DNA of 64,000 bases from Pseudomonadota bacterium (GCA_021847835.1 JAJZPR010000005.1:1-64000), one strand, 5' to 3'. Counted from the stretch's first letter, positions 20,285-29,512 are shown. Notes: generated by a model not told the origin, from the sequence alone. Numbers and translations are program-made.

Positions 20285-21436
20285 ATGATGTTTGAATTAT
20301 TGGATACCGATACGCAGGACGCCGTCATCAAGGTCATCGGCGTGGGGGGCTGCGGCGGCAACGCCGTGGACCATATGATCACTTCGGGCCTGACGGGGGT
20401 GGAGTTCATCGCCATCAACACCGATGCCCAGGCGCTGAAGCGCAACCAGACCAAGGTACAACTGCAACTGGGCACTGCGGTGACCAAGGGCCTGGGCGCG
20501 GGCGCCAACCCGGACGTGGGCCGCGAGGCTGCGCTGGAAGACCGCGAGCGCATCGCCGAGCTGATCGACGGGGCGGACATGCTGTTCATCACCGCCGGCA
20601 TGGGCGGCGGCACCGGCACCGGGGCCGCGCCCGTGGTGGCCGAAGTCGCCAAGGAACTCGGCATCCTGACCGTGGCCGTGGTCACCAAGCCCTTCACCTT
20701 CGAGGGCAAGCGCGTGCGCGCCGCCAACGCCGGCATCGAGGCGCTGGCCCGTCACGTCGATTCGCTCATCATCATCCCCAACGACAAGCTCATGCAGGTG
20801 CTGGGCGAGGACGTGTCCATGCTGGAAGCCTTCCGGGCGGCCAACGAGGTGCTGCACGGCGCGGTCGGCGGCATCGCCGAGGTCATCAACTGCCCCGGCC
20901 TGGTCAACGTCGATTTCGCCGACGTGCGCACGGTGATGTCCGAGATGGGCATGGCCATGATGGGTTCCGCCGTCGCGGACGGCGAGGGCCGCGCGCGCCG
21001 CGCCGCCGAGCAGGCCGTGGCCAGCCCGCTGCTGGAAGACGTGAACCTGGCCGGCGCGCGCGGCGTGCTGGTCAACATCACCGCCTCCACCTCCATCAAG
21101 ATGAAGGAGATCCACGAGGTGATGGACACCATCAAGGCCTTCACCGCCGAGGAGGCCACCGTCATCGTCGGCAGCGTGGTGGACGACGCCATGGAAGACA
21201 GCCTGCGCGTGACCATGGTGGCGACCGGCCTGGGCAACCCCGTGGCGCGGAGCCAGCCCAAGCCCATGCAGGTGATCCGCACCGGCACCTACGACATGCC
21301 GGTGGCGGCGGAAGCGGGCGGCGACGACATGCCCAATGTCATCCGCGGCCGCAGCCAGCGCACCGTCAAGGCCTGGGAGGAATCCGGCGTGGATTCGCTG
21401 GACATCCCGGCCTTCCTGCGCAAGCAGGCCGATTAA
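20285..21436 (+). CDS. ftsZ: Cell division protein FtsZ
   Basis: FtsZ is the tubulin-like GTPase that forms the cytokinetic ring. The 383-aa protein has the GTP site GGGTGTG at residues 107-113, NTDAQAL, the T7 loop region NVDFADVRTVMSEMGMAMMG, and the C-terminal peptide SLDIPAFLRKQAD, the docking site for FtsA and other partners. ATG 20285 follows AAGGAGAGCGA; a GTG/ATG further upstream (20261) is unlikely. It closes the dcw cluster; lpxC, its usual next neighbour in many proteobacteria, is 15 kb away here. Confidence 0.97.
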   Translation: MMFELLDTDTQDAVIKVIGVGGCGGNAVDHMITSGLTGVEFIAINTDAQALKRNQTKVQLQLGTAVTKGLGAGANPDVGREAALEDRERIAELIDGADMLFITAGMGGGTGTGAAPVVAEVAKELGILTVAVVTKPFTFEGKRVRAANAGIEALARHVDSLIIIPNDKLMQVLGEDVSMLEAFRAANEVLHGAVGGIAEVINCPGLVNVDFADVRTVMSEMGMAMMGSAVADGEGRARRAAEQAVASPLLEDVNLAGARGVLVNITASTSIKMKEIHEVMDTIKAFTAEEATVIVGSVVDDAMEDSLRVTMVATGLGNPVARSQPKPMQVIRTGTYDMPVAAEAGGDDMPNVIRGRSQRTVKAWEESGVDSLDIPAFLRKQAD

Positions 21437-21460
21437 GCGCACCCCTCGCGCTGGCCGGTT

Positions 21461-21513
21461 AGCGGCAGCTTCCCTTCCCCCCGCGCTCTCCGGGGGAGGG
21501 GAAAGCTGCCGCT
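21461..21513 (+). repeat. Long REP-like palindrome after ftsZ
   Basis: AGCGGCAGCTTCCCTTCCCC pairs with the 3' GGGGAGGGGAAAGCTGCCGCT arm almost completely over about 22 bp, with a short loop. It lies 24 nt after the ftsZ stop and probably ends or protects the dcw transcript. No T-run follows. Confidence 0.6.
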
Positions 21514-21621
21514 GCATTCCATTGGCAGCGGGACAGTGTTCCCATTCATTCTGAAAAGCACTTCATCCACAAATTTTGCAGATGCCTGCGCCAAACTGCG
21601 ATTTTTTGACGTGCCACAATG

Positions 21622-21649
21622 TTGTCAGTCTTAATCCCGAGCTTAGAAT
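21622..21649 (+). promoter_or_regulatory. Possible promoter of the restriction-modification operon
   Basis: TTGTCA (21622-21627) and TAGAAT (21644-21649) are separated by 16 bp, 50 bp before hsdR. The surrounding 21520-21699 region is AT-richer than its neighbours and holds no gene. A TTGACG at 21606 is another -35 candidate. Confidence 0.35.
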
Positions 21650-21699
21650 GCAGGTTAAATAACGTACCTATACCAAATACCCCCTTCAATTACTGATAT

Positions 21700-24252
21700 A
21701 TGGCTGCCAAAGAAGCCAAAGCCCGCATCAAGATCAACAAAATGCTGGAGGAGTGCGGCTGGCGTTTCTTCGATCACGCCGGCGGCAAGGCCAATGTGGT
21801 GCTGGAGCCGAACGTCAAACTGACCAAGGCCAGAATCGACGACCTGGGCGAGAACTTCGAGAGCATTACCAACGGCTTTATCGATTTTCTTCTTCTGGAC
21901 GAGCAGGGCCATCCCCTTGTCGTGCTGGAGGCCAAGTCCGAAGACAAGAACCCGCTCATTGGCAAGGAACAGGCTCGTAAATACGCCAAATCCCAGAATT
22001 GCCGCTTCGTCATCCTCTCCAACGGCAACCTTCACTACTTCTGGGATTTGGAGCAGGGCAACCCACACATCATTACGCGCTTTCCGTCGCCCGACTCCAT
22101 CAAGGGCTATCACCGCTTTCAGCCCAATCCACAAAAGCTCATCACCGAACCGGTCGGCAAGGATTACATCGCCCTCACGCAGATGCCGGGCTATGCGACC
22201 GAAGCGGGCTGGAACAATGTGGCTGAGCGCGACGGCTTCATCCTGAAAAACCGCCTGCGCTTCTTGCGCGATTATCAGAAGAGCGCAGTAAAGGCGATAC
22301 AAGATGCCGTGGCTGATGGCCACAACCGATTCCTGTTTGAAATGGCAACGGGCACTGGAAAGACACTCACCGCAGCAGCAGTTATCAAGCTGTTCCTGCG
22401 CACCGGCAACGCCCGTCGAGTGCTGTTTCTTGTGGACAGGCTGGAACTGGAAGATCAGGCCAACAAGGCATTCATCGCCCAACTCAAGAACGACTACACC
22501 TCGGTCATCTACAAGGAGCGGCGCGATGAATGGCGCAAGGCGGAGATTGTCGTCACCACCGTGCAGTCGCTGCTGTTCAACGACAAATACAAGCGCCTGT
22601 TCTCGCCAACTGATTTTGATCTGGTGATCTCGGACGAAGCCCACCGCTCTATCGGTGGCAACGCCCGCGCCGTGTTCGAGTATTTCGTCGGCTACAAATT
22701 GGGGTTGACCGCCACGCCGCGCGACTACCTCAAGAAATTCGATGCCGGCAAACCCAGTACCCGCGATCCACGCGAAGCCGAACGCCGTTTGCTGCTCGAC
22801 ACCTACCGCACCTTCGGCTGCGAATCCGGCCAACCCACTTTCCGTTATTCGCTGCTCGATGGCGTGCGCGATGGTTTTCTCATCAACCCGGTGGTGGTTG
22901 ATGCGCGCACCGACGTCACCACGCAACTGCTCTCCGACAAGGGCTACGCCGCTACGATAAGCACAGATGACGGAGCGGAACAGGAAAGTTTTTTCCAGAA
23001 AGACTTTGAGAAGACCTTTTTCTCCGATGCCACCAATCGTCTCCTCTGCCACACTTTTCTGAACAACGCACTGCGCGACCCGATCAGCCACGAGCTTGGC
23101 AAATCCATTGTCTTTGCCGTCAGCCAGAACCACGCCGCCAAACTGACGCAAATCCTTAACGAACTGGCCGACGACCTCTATCCCGGCAAGTACCAGTCCG
23201 ATTTCGCGCTACAGGTCACTTCGCTGATACCCAATGCGCAGCAATACACCATCAACTTCACCAACAACAACCTGCTCGGCTCGGCCAATTTCCTTGATGC
23301 CTACAAAACCAGCAAGGCGCGGGTCTGCGTCACCGTCGGTATGATGACCACCGGCTACGATTGCCCGGACATCCTCAACCTTGGCTTGATGCGGCCGACT
23401 TTCTCGCCGTCGGACTTTGTGCAGATCAAGGGGCGCGGCACCCGCAAGCACGACTTCCTCGAACAGCTTCACGACCAGCAGTTGAAAGCCCAAATCGGCA
23501 AGCAGGAAAAAACGCAGTACAAGCTGTTCGACTTTTTTGCCAACTGCGAATACTTCGAAGAGAAGTTCAATTACGACGAGGTCTTGAAACTGCCTCGGCC
23601 AGGCACGGGCACTGGCGGGGGTGATGGGGGCGGCGGTGGAGGCGGCACCGGCCCTAACGGCGAATACATCTACGGCGGCGGCGATAGCATCAGCCATCTT
23701 GCCGAGGAACCCGTCGGTGCACGGGGCATGAAAATCGACCGCATGTTCTTTGAAGGTTTCGAGAACACCGTCAAGGCCGACCCGGTCCTGCAGCGGCAAG
23801 TCGAAAACGAACAGTGGGATCAGGCCATCGACTACGTCACCACCCACCTGCTCGACAAACCGGCTGAGTTCTACACCCTGGACAAGCTGCGCCGGGCGGC
23901 GGGCGTGGATCGCCGCTTGACCCTGCGCGAAATACTGGAAAAAATATTCGGCCTCATTCCCTATTTCAAGGGCAAGGACGAACTGTTGGAAGATGAATTC
24001 CAGAAGTTTCTCCTTGACCAGCCGCCCGAGGCACTAAGCAGTCATGCCGCTGCCATTGTGGCCATGAAATACTTCTTCAAGGCTTACGCTACCGATGGAC
24101 GCCTGCGCGAGATTATCGAAAGCAAGCGGCTTACCGACCTCAACGTTAATCCCGCCTTCAACATGGCCGACTTCAAGGCCGTGCCCAAGGCGTGGCGCGA
24201 CAAAATTCCCGAGTACGTAAAGGATTACGTACCCCTCAATCAGTTCATATAA
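21700..24252 (+). CDS. hsdR: Type I restriction enzyme, R (nuclease/translocase) subunit
   Basis: HsdR provides ATP-dependent DNA translocation and cleavage in a type I restriction complex. The 850-aa protein has an N-terminal PD-(D/E)xK nuclease (Asp62 in FIDFLLLD, then Glu77-Ala-Lys79), a DEAH-type helicase with Walker A ATGTGKT (Lys221), DEAH at 312-315 and later helicase motifs (GMMTTGYDCPD, QIKGRGTRKHD). A glycine-rich linker (about residues 640-665) joins the C-terminal domain that contacts the methylase. ATG 21700 gives a normal start. hsdM-S follows after 22 bp. It lies inside what would normally be the ftsZ-lpxC interval. Confidence 0.93.
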   Translation: MAAKEAKARIKINKMLEECGWRFFDHAGGKANVVLEPNVKLTKARIDDLGENFESITNGFIDFLLLDEQGHPLVVLEAKSEDKNPLIGKEQARKYAKSQNCRFVILSNGNLHYFWDLEQGNPHIITRFPSPDSIKGYHRFQPNPQKLITEPVGKDYIALTQMPGYATEAGWNNVAERDGFILKNRLRFLRDYQKSAVKAIQDAVADGHNRFLFEMATGTGKTLTAAAVIKLFLRTGNARRVLFLVDRLELEDQANKAFIAQLKNDYTSVIYKERRDEWRKAEIVVTTVQSLLFNDKYKRLFSPTDFDLVISDEAHRSIGGNARAVFEYFVGYKLGLTATPRDYLKKFDAGKPSTRDPREAERRLLLDTYRTFGCESGQPTFRYSLLDGVRDGFLINPVVVDARTDVTTQLLSDKGYAATISTDDGAEQESFFQKDFEKTFFSDATNRLLCHTFLNNALRDPISHELGKSIVFAVSQNHAAKLTQILNELADDLYPGKYQSDFALQVTSLIPNAQQYTINFTNNNLLGSANFLDAYKTSKARVCVTVGMMTTGYDCPDILNLGLMRPTFSPSDFVQIKGRGTRKHDFLEQLHDQQLKAQIGKQEKTQYKLFDFFANCEYFEEKFNYDEVLKLPRPGTGTGGGDGGGGGGGTGPNGEYIYGGGDSISHLAEEPVGARGMKIDRMFFEGFENTVKADPVLQRQVENEQWDQAIDYVTTHLLDKPAEFYTLDKLRRAAGVDRRLTLREILEKIFGLIPYFKGKDELLEDEFQKFLLDQPPEALSSHAAAIVAMKYFFKAYATDGRLREIIESKRLTDLNVNPAFNMADFKAVPKAWRDKIPEYVKDYVPLNQFI

Positions 24253-24274
24253 CCGAGAACCACCCCAAGCCTCA

Positions 24275-26872
24275 ATGCTCGACACTGACACCAAGCGCCG
24301 TATCGACACCTGTCGCGACATCCTCGTGGGTAAGGTGCCCGACCCCAAATCCCAAGTCGAACAGATCACCATCGCGCTTATCTACAAATTCATGGACGAC
24401 ATGGATGCCGAAGCGGAGGAACTCGGCGGTGCGCGCAGCTTTTTCGCCAACGGCTACGCCAAATACGGCTGGTCCAAGTTGATGGCCCCGAACCAAGGGG
24501 GCTTCGAGGTGCTGACGTTGTATGCCGAAGCCATCGGCAAGATGACCGAGAACCCCGGCATCCCGGCCCTGTTCCGCGACATCTTCAAAAACGCCTATCT
24601 GCCCTACCGCGACCCGGAAACCCTGCGGGCATTCCTCAAGGAAATCGACGGCTTTACCTACGACCATTCCGAACGCCTGGGCGACGCCTTCGAGTACCTG
24701 CTTTCCGTATTGGGCAGCCAGGGCGATGCAGGCCAGTTCCGCACCCCGCGCCACATCATCGACTTCATGGTTGAAGTCATCGACCCCAAGAAAAACGAAA
24801 CCCTGCTCGACCCCGCCTGCGGTACGGCGGGTTTCTTGATTTCTGCCTGGAAGCACATTCTCAAACAAAATACCTCTCCCTCTCCCCTTGCGGGAGGCCG
24901 CCTTAATGCCCCTCTCCCCTCGCGGGAGAGGGGTGGGGGTGAGGGGGCGGCGCAACGCGCCGGTGATTTGCTCACCCCCGACGAACGCCAGCGCCTTGCC
25001 GCCAACATCCACGGCTACGACATCTCGCCCGACATGGTGCGCCTCTCGCTGGTCAACCTCTACCTGCACGGCTTCACTGACCCGCACATCGTCGAGTACG
25101 ACAGCCTCACCAGCGAAGAACGCTGGAATGAATACGCCGACGTCATCCTCGCCAACCCGCCCTTCATGTCGCCCAAAGGCGGCATCAAGCCGCACAAGCG
25201 CTTCTCCATCCAGGCCAAGCGCAGCGAAGTGCTGTTCGTGGACTACATGGCCGAGCACCTCACGCCACAAGGTCGTGCCGCCATCATCGTGCCCGAGGGC
25301 ATCATCTTCCAGAGCCAGACCGCCTACAAAGCCCTGCGCAAGATGCTGGTGGAAAGCAGCCTCGTCGCCGTCGTCTCGCTCCCGGCGGGTTGCTTCAATC
25401 CTTACTCCGGCGTGAAAACCTCCATCCTCATCCTCGACAAATCGCTGGCCAAGGCTGCCGACACCATCGCCTTCTTCAAGGTGGAAAACGACGGCTTCGG
25501 CCTCGGCGCTCAGCGCCGCGCCTTCGACAAGAACGACCTCCCGCAGGTCAAGGCCGAACTCGACGCCTACCTCCACGCGCTGCGCACCGGAGACACCACC
25601 GCCGATCTCCAGCCCACCTGCGGCCTGATCGTGCCGAAAGAGAAGATTGCCGCGAATGGCGACTACAACCTCAGTGGGGAGCGGTATCGGGATGGGGCAG
25701 CATCCAATCATTCTTTCCCGCTCGTCTCTCTCGGCGAAGAGAGCCTCTTTCGAGTTGAAAGTGGCGGCACTCCCAAGTCCGACGTGGAAGAGTATTGGGG
25801 CGGCAGGATTCCTTGGGCGACGCTCGTCGATCTCCCTGCGACCGACTTCATTTCTGAAATCACCGCGACGAAGCGGACGATCTCCGACAAAGGTCTGCGC
25901 GAATCTTCCGCGAAGATGATTCCTGCGAACTCGGTCGTTGTCTCAACCCGCGCGACCATTGGCCGCATCGCCATCAACCGCGTCCCCATCGCCACGAATC
26001 AGGGCTTCAAGAACGTTGTCATCGAGGATTCGACGCGAGCAGTGCCGGAGTATGTCGCGCTCGCGCTCACGAAGCTTGTGCCGACCATGCAAGCATGGGC
26101 GACGGGCGGCACCTTCGCGGAGATCTCCAAATCCAAGTTCTGCGAACTCCAAATCCCCCTGCCGCCGCTGGAAGTGCAGAAGGAGATCGTGGCGGAGATC
26201 GAGGGCTACCAGAAAGTCATCGACGGCGCCCGCGCCGTCCTCGACCACTACCGCCCCCACATCCCCATCCACCCTGACTGGCCGATCTTCGAGCTGAGCG
26301 AAGTCACAACCAAGATCACAGACGGCGCACATTTCACTCCGACCTACGTCGAAACGGGTGTTCCGTTTCTGCGTGTTACAGATATCACGGAAAGCAACAC
26401 TTCGAAGAAATTTATTCCGCAGGAAGAACATGATGAGTTGATAAAGCGCTGTCGTCCGGAGAAAGGTGATGTGCTTTACTCCAAAAACGGCACCATCGGC
26501 ATCGCGAAACTCGTCGATTGGGATTGGGAGTTCAGCATCTTCGTCAGCCTCTGTCTGATTAAGCCCAAGAAGGAGTTGCTAGACTCACACTATTTGAAGT
26601 GCTTTCTGAATTCAGGCACAGCCTATGCGCAGGCTACTGCTCGCTCGAAGTCAGGGACGGTCACGAATCTCCATCTGGTCGATATCAAGACGATCAAAAT
26701 CCCCCTCCCACCCCTCGCCATCCAGCAAGCCATCGTCGCCGAAATCGAAGCTGAGCAGGCGCTGGTCGCCGCCAACCGCGAATTGATCGCCCGCTTCGAG
26801 CAAAAAATCCAGGCCGCCCTCGCCCGCGTTTGGGGTGAAAATACCCCAGAACCTTTCGGAGAAAACGCATGA
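24275..26872 (+). CDS. hsdM: Type I restriction enzyme, fused HsdM-HsdS (methylase plus specificity subunit)
   Basis: This single 865-aa protein combines two subunits that are usually separate. Residues about 1-450 form the N6-adenine methyltransferase: helical HsdM N terminus, SAM motif DPACGTAG (Asp179) and catalytic NPPF (Asn294). From about residue 470 it continues as HsdS with two target-recognition domains. Each is followed by a conserved helix of the form LPPLxxQxxIVAEIE (about 630-662 and 811-847). A repeat-derived insertion (about 199-228) interrupts the methylase between the SAM motif and GYDISPDMVRLSL. The stop overlaps the ATPase gene as ATGA. Fusion implies fixed M:S stoichiometry. 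Confidence 0.9.
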   Translation: MLDTDTKRRIDTCRDILVGKVPDPKSQVEQITIALIYKFMDDMDAEAEELGGARSFFANGYAKYGWSKLMAPNQGGFEVLTLYAEAIGKMTENPGIPALFRDIFKNAYLPYRDPETLRAFLKEIDGFTYDHSERLGDAFEYLLSVLGSQGDAGQFRTPRHIIDFMVEVIDPKKNETLLDPACGTAGFLISAWKHILKQNTSPSPLAGGRLNAPLPSRERGGGEGAAQRAGDLLTPDERQRLAANIHGYDISPDMVRLSLVNLYLHGFTDPHIVEYDSLTSEERWNEYADVILANPPFMSPKGGIKPHKRFSIQAKRSEVLFVDYMAEHLTPQGRAAIIVPEGIIFQSQTAYKALRKMLVESSLVAVVSLPAGCFNPYSGVKTSILILDKSLAKAADTIAFFKVENDGFGLGAQRRAFDKNDLPQVKAELDAYLHALRTGDTTADLQPTCGLIVPKEKIAANGDYNLSGERYRDGAASNHSFPLVSLGEESLFRVESGGTPKSDVEEYWGGRIPWATLVDLPATDFISEITATKRTISDKGLRESSAKMIPANSVVVSTRATIGRIAINRVPIATNQGFKNVVIEDSTRAVPEYVALALTKLVPTMQAWATGGTFAEISKSKFCELQIPLPPLEVQKEIVAEIEGYQKVIDGARAVLDHYRPHIPIHPDWPIFELSEVTTKITDGAHFTPTYVETGVPFLRVTDITESNTSKKFIPQEEHDELIKRCRPEKGDVLYSKNGTIGIAKLVDWDWEFSIFVSLCLIKPKKELLDSHYLKCFLNSGTAYAQATARSKSGTVTNLHLVDIKTIKIPLPPLAIQQAIVAEIEAEQALVAANRELIARFEQKIQAALARVWGENTPEPFGENA
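24872..24958 (+). repeat. In-frame double palindrome inside hsdM
   Basis: A first palindrome (CTCCCCTTGCGGGAGG) and a second (CCCCTCTCCC TCGC GGGAGAGGGG form) lie in tandem, followed by TGGGGGTGAGGG. They encode SPSPLAGGRLNAPLPSRERGGGEG without a stop. The type is close to those in murF, murB and 1279-1299. Confidence 0.7.
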
Positions 26873-28143
26873 TCCGGCAATTGGAAGTAAAAGGCCTGCG
26901 CGCCTTGCGCTATGTATCGGTCGATTTCGAGCCATTTCTGGTGATGGTAGGGCCGAATGCCTGCGGAAAAAGTACTCTGTTCGATGCCTTATTGCTGGTG
27001 CGCGACGTTCTGGCCAGCGGGCTTGATGCCGCAGTGTTTGGCAATGCCCGCATGAACATCGCACCTCGCGCGGTTGATCCGCTGGATTTGACCTGGCTGC
27101 GCCAAGGGGGCGGGGTGGAAATCGCAGTGACCCTGGAGTTGCCTAGCGAGATTGTCGAAAAATTGGGTAAGCGTTACCGTTATGCGCGTTACGAGTTGGG
27201 CATCCATACCGATGGGCGTTTGGGTTTTGACCATGAAACCTTGTTGCTATGCGACGAAATCAAGCTGCGTAAAACCCATCAGCAGACATTGTTCCCTAGC
27301 CCAGAAACTGCCCCGGAGCATATCGTTTTACCGCAAAACAAAAAAAGCCCAACGGGCTGGCGCAAAGTTGTTAGCAAAGTAGTTGAAAGCGGGAACGATT
27401 ATTTCCGTTCGGAAACGTCGGACTGGAACAATCTGTTTCGCCTTGGCCCAGCCAAGAGTGCACTAGCTAACTTGCCAGAAGATGAACAGAAATTTCCGGC
27501 GGCAACCTGGGCAAAGCGGGTATTGATGGAGGGTATCCATCGCTTGATGCTCAATGCGGAGAAGATGCGTATGCCTTCGCCAGCAGGCTCCCCATCTGAT
27601 TTTCTGCCAGATGGTTCGAACCTGCCATGGGTGGTACATGCGCTTGAAAATAAAAGCGAGTCAAAAGCCAAACGTGATTGGGTGGCGCATCTGGCAACTA
27701 CACTGGACGATTTGGAAGATATACAGACTTGCGAAAAACTTGAAGACCGCTCCCGTTATATCCAGTTGAAATACAAGAGCGGCTTGGTTGCCCCCTCATG
27801 GGTGCTTTCCGATGGCACGCTGCGGCTGCTCGCCTTAACCTTACTGGCTTACGCGCCTACAACCCCGAACGTGGTGCTGATTGAAGAACCCGAAAACGGC
27901 ATTCACCCAAAGGCGATGGAAACCGTGATGCAATCACTGTCCTCTGTTTATGACGCACAGGTGTTGTGCGCCACGCACTCTCCTGTTGTGCTCAGCCTAC
28001 TGGAGTCAAAGCAGATTCTCTGTTTTGGCAAGACAGATGAAGGTGCCGTGGATATTGTTCGAGGCAATGAGCATCCGCGCTTGCGAGAGTGGAAATCTGC
28101 GCTGAACCTCGGTGAATTGTTCGCAACAGGAGTGTTGGGATGA
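26869..28143 (+). CDS. AAA ATPase (AAA_21/OLD-like), probable defence protein
   Basis: The 424-aa protein is an SMC/ABC-like ATPase of the kind found in OLD, Septu, PARIS and similar anti-phage systems. It has Walker A GPNACGKST (Gly28, Lys34), a signature-like LSDGTLRLLALTLLAY, Walker B LIEEPENGIHPK (Glu339-Glu340) and a switch histidine in CATHSPVV (His370). It starts by overlapping the hsdM-S stop (ATGA) and ends overlapping the next gene (ATGA), so translation is coupled to the restriction operon. GC is lower than in hsdM-S. Target and effector action cannot be read from the sequence. Confidence 0.8.
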   Translation: MIRQLEVKGLRALRYVSVDFEPFLVMVGPNACGKSTLFDALLLVRDVLASGLDAAVFGNARMNIAPRAVDPLDLTWLRQGGGVEIAVTLELPSEIVEKLGKRYRYARYELGIHTDGRLGFDHETLLLCDEIKLRKTHQQTLFPSPETAPEHIVLPQNKKSPTGWRKVVSKVVESGNDYFRSETSDWNNLFRLGPAKSALANLPEDEQKFPAATWAKRVLMEGIHRLMLNAEKMRMPSPAGSPSDFLPDGSNLPWVVHALENKSESKAKRDWVAHLATTLDDLEDIQTCEKLEDRSRYIQLKYKSGLVAPSWVLSDGTLRLLALTLLAYAPTTPNVVLIEEPENGIHPKAMETVMQSLSSVYDAQVLCATHSPVVLSLLESKQILCFGKTDEGAVDIVRGNEHPRLREWKSALNLGELFATGVLG

Positions 28144-28778
28144 GGGATTGCCTGTTTCTGGTGGCGGACAAGAACATGGAAGGAATGCTCAAGGGCTTTT
28201 TCTCGCGTGAGGGTTTTCACCGAGCATTGGGGTGCGGGCGTTTTGATTTTAACCCTCGTGAGGATCTGAAGGTCGCACACGGACAGAGTGATCCGGGGCT
28301 TTACACCAAAGCAAATGAATTCTTGCAGCCTTATGCCAGCAGCCACCGGCACGCGGTGGTTGTTGTCGATGCCGAATGGGGCGGCTCACCGGGCGAGGAC
28401 ACGATATCGCAACGTTTAAACGAACATCTAGTCAACGCCGGCTGGTTAGACGATAGTGGATGTGCGGTGGTTATCGCGCCTGAATTAGAAAACTGGGTAT
28501 GGCAGGATAGTCCTCATGTTTGTTCAGCCTTGGGTTTTGAGAATACATTCGCTGCACTTCGTGCCGATCTTGAAACCAAGGGTTTCTGGCAACCAAACGA
28601 GGCGAAACCTGTTCGCCCAAAAGAGGCTGTCGAATGGGTGCTTCGTCAGTCTAGGAAAGGAAGGTCATCCGCGATCTATCAACAACTGGCAATGCGGGTA
28701 ACTGCGCGAGGATGTACTGACCCGGCTTTTCTCACATTGAAGGATGCGTTGCTTCGATGGTTTCCGCTTGCCGAATGA
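28140..28778 (+). CDS. Toprim-like/DUF4276-like partner of the AAA ATPase
   Basis: The 212-aa protein has a pattern reminiscent of DUF4276/Toprim partners of defence ATPases. LFLVADKNMEGMLKGFF near the N terminus contains a possible metal-binding Glu14; HAVVVVDAEWGG carries an acidic pair (Asp77, Glu79) at the end of a hydrophobic strand; VIAPELENWVW (Glu115, Glu117) resembles the PEIEAWL block of that family. Family membership is inference and not certain. It overlaps the ATPase by 4 nt. An ATPase plus Toprim nuclease pair is the core plan of OLD-type and PARIS systems; here it is attached to a type I restriction operon. Confidence 0.6.
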   Translation: MRDCLFLVADKNMEGMLKGFFSREGFHRALGCGRFDFNPREDLKVAHGQSDPGLYTKANEFLQPYASSHRHAVVVVDAEWGGSPGEDTISQRLNEHLVNAGWLDDSGCAVVIAPELENWVWQDSPHVCSALGFENTFAALRADLETKGFWQPNEAKPVRPKEAVEWVLRQSRKGRSSAIYQQLAMRVTARGCTDPAFLTLKDALLRWFPLAE

Positions 28779-28782
28779 GTCT

Positions 28783-28950
28783 CGAGCATCCCGAAATCCG
28801 GCGGCCATAGTCGCCGAGATCGAAGCCGAGCAACGTGGTTGTGCGAATCGCGAACTGATTGACCGCTTCAGGCAAAAAATCCACGCTACTCTCGTCTGCG
28901 TGTGGGGCAAACTCAGCGAGCTTAGTCTCTCGCCCCGAACAGTTTTTTGA
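28783..28950 (+). pseudogene. hsdS 3'-end remnant
   Basis: The frame AAIVAEIEAEQ...CANRELIDRFRQKIHATL..VWG repeats the last helix of the upstream hsdM-S product (QAIVAEIEAEQ...AANRELIARFEQKIQAAL..VWG at 26725-26835). Nothing of the recognition domains precedes it, so it is a truncated duplicate. It leaves the ATPase/Toprim pair flanked by two hsdS 3' ends in direct orientation. It converges on, and slightly overlaps, the PIN gene. Confidence 0.75.
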
Positions 28951-29512
28951 ATTCCGTGTGTTTGGCCTCCTGCCACGTACGTGGCAGGTCGCTATTGTTT
29001 TCGAGCGCGGTGAAGATTTCCTGAACAAGCTCGTTGGTAATGGCCTTGGCGCTGAGCATCTTCTTCAGCAGTTCGTGGCCATGCCAGATGTCGATGTCGA
29101 AGTCCTTGGCAAGTTTGTGCATGCCGAGGTCGTCGGTTACGACTATGGCAGGGCGAACCAGGCCAAAGGCCAGCAGAAAACAATCAGTCGTTGAAGGTGG
29201 GTCGCGGCCAAGTGTGGTGTAGCTGTGAGGGTCGGCAAGGACATGGGCGCGCAGCACGCTGGCGGCGGCGTCGATTTGCGTACGTTCTTCCTTGCTCAAC
29301 CTGACTTGTTTGGCGAGCCGTTCTTCGGTGTGGCCCGATTCGGAAAACCAGGGATAGTTAAATTTTAGGCGCGGGTTTCTGTGAACCTCGTCCTCGACCT
29401 GTTTCAGGATGGTGAGGACATATTGCTTCTGTCCGAATGATTTTCCCAGCAAGGGACGGATGCGCTTGGCCAAACGCAGGTACGCGTTGGTATCAAGCAA
29501 CACCAGAGTCAA
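28922..29512 (-). CDS. PIN-domain protein, putative toxin-antitoxin component
   Basis: The 196-aa protein has PIN-ribonuclease features: Asp7 in LLDTNAYLRL, a Glu near 40, Asp110 in TTDCFLLAFGL and an acidic pair at Asp127-Asp128 (VVTDDLGMHKLAK). PIN toxins cleave RNA using Mg2+ held by such acidic residues. The start is TTG 29512, overlapping the upstream XRE gene stop as TTGA. A C-terminal extension of about 50 residues follows the PIN core. Pairing with an XRE/COG2856 protein has been predicted as a toxin-antitoxin arrangement; which one is the toxin is not evident. Confidence 0.75.
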   Translation of the reverse strand: MTLVLLDTNAYLRLAKRIRPLLGKSFGQKQYVLTILKQVEDEVHRNPRLKFNYPWFSESGHTEERLAKQVRLSKEERTQIDAAASVLRAHVLADPHSYTTLGRDPPSTTDCFLLAFGLVRPAIVVTDDLGMHKLAKDFDIDIWHGHELLKKMLSAKAITNELVQEIFTALENNSDLPRTWQEAKHTEFKKLFGARD

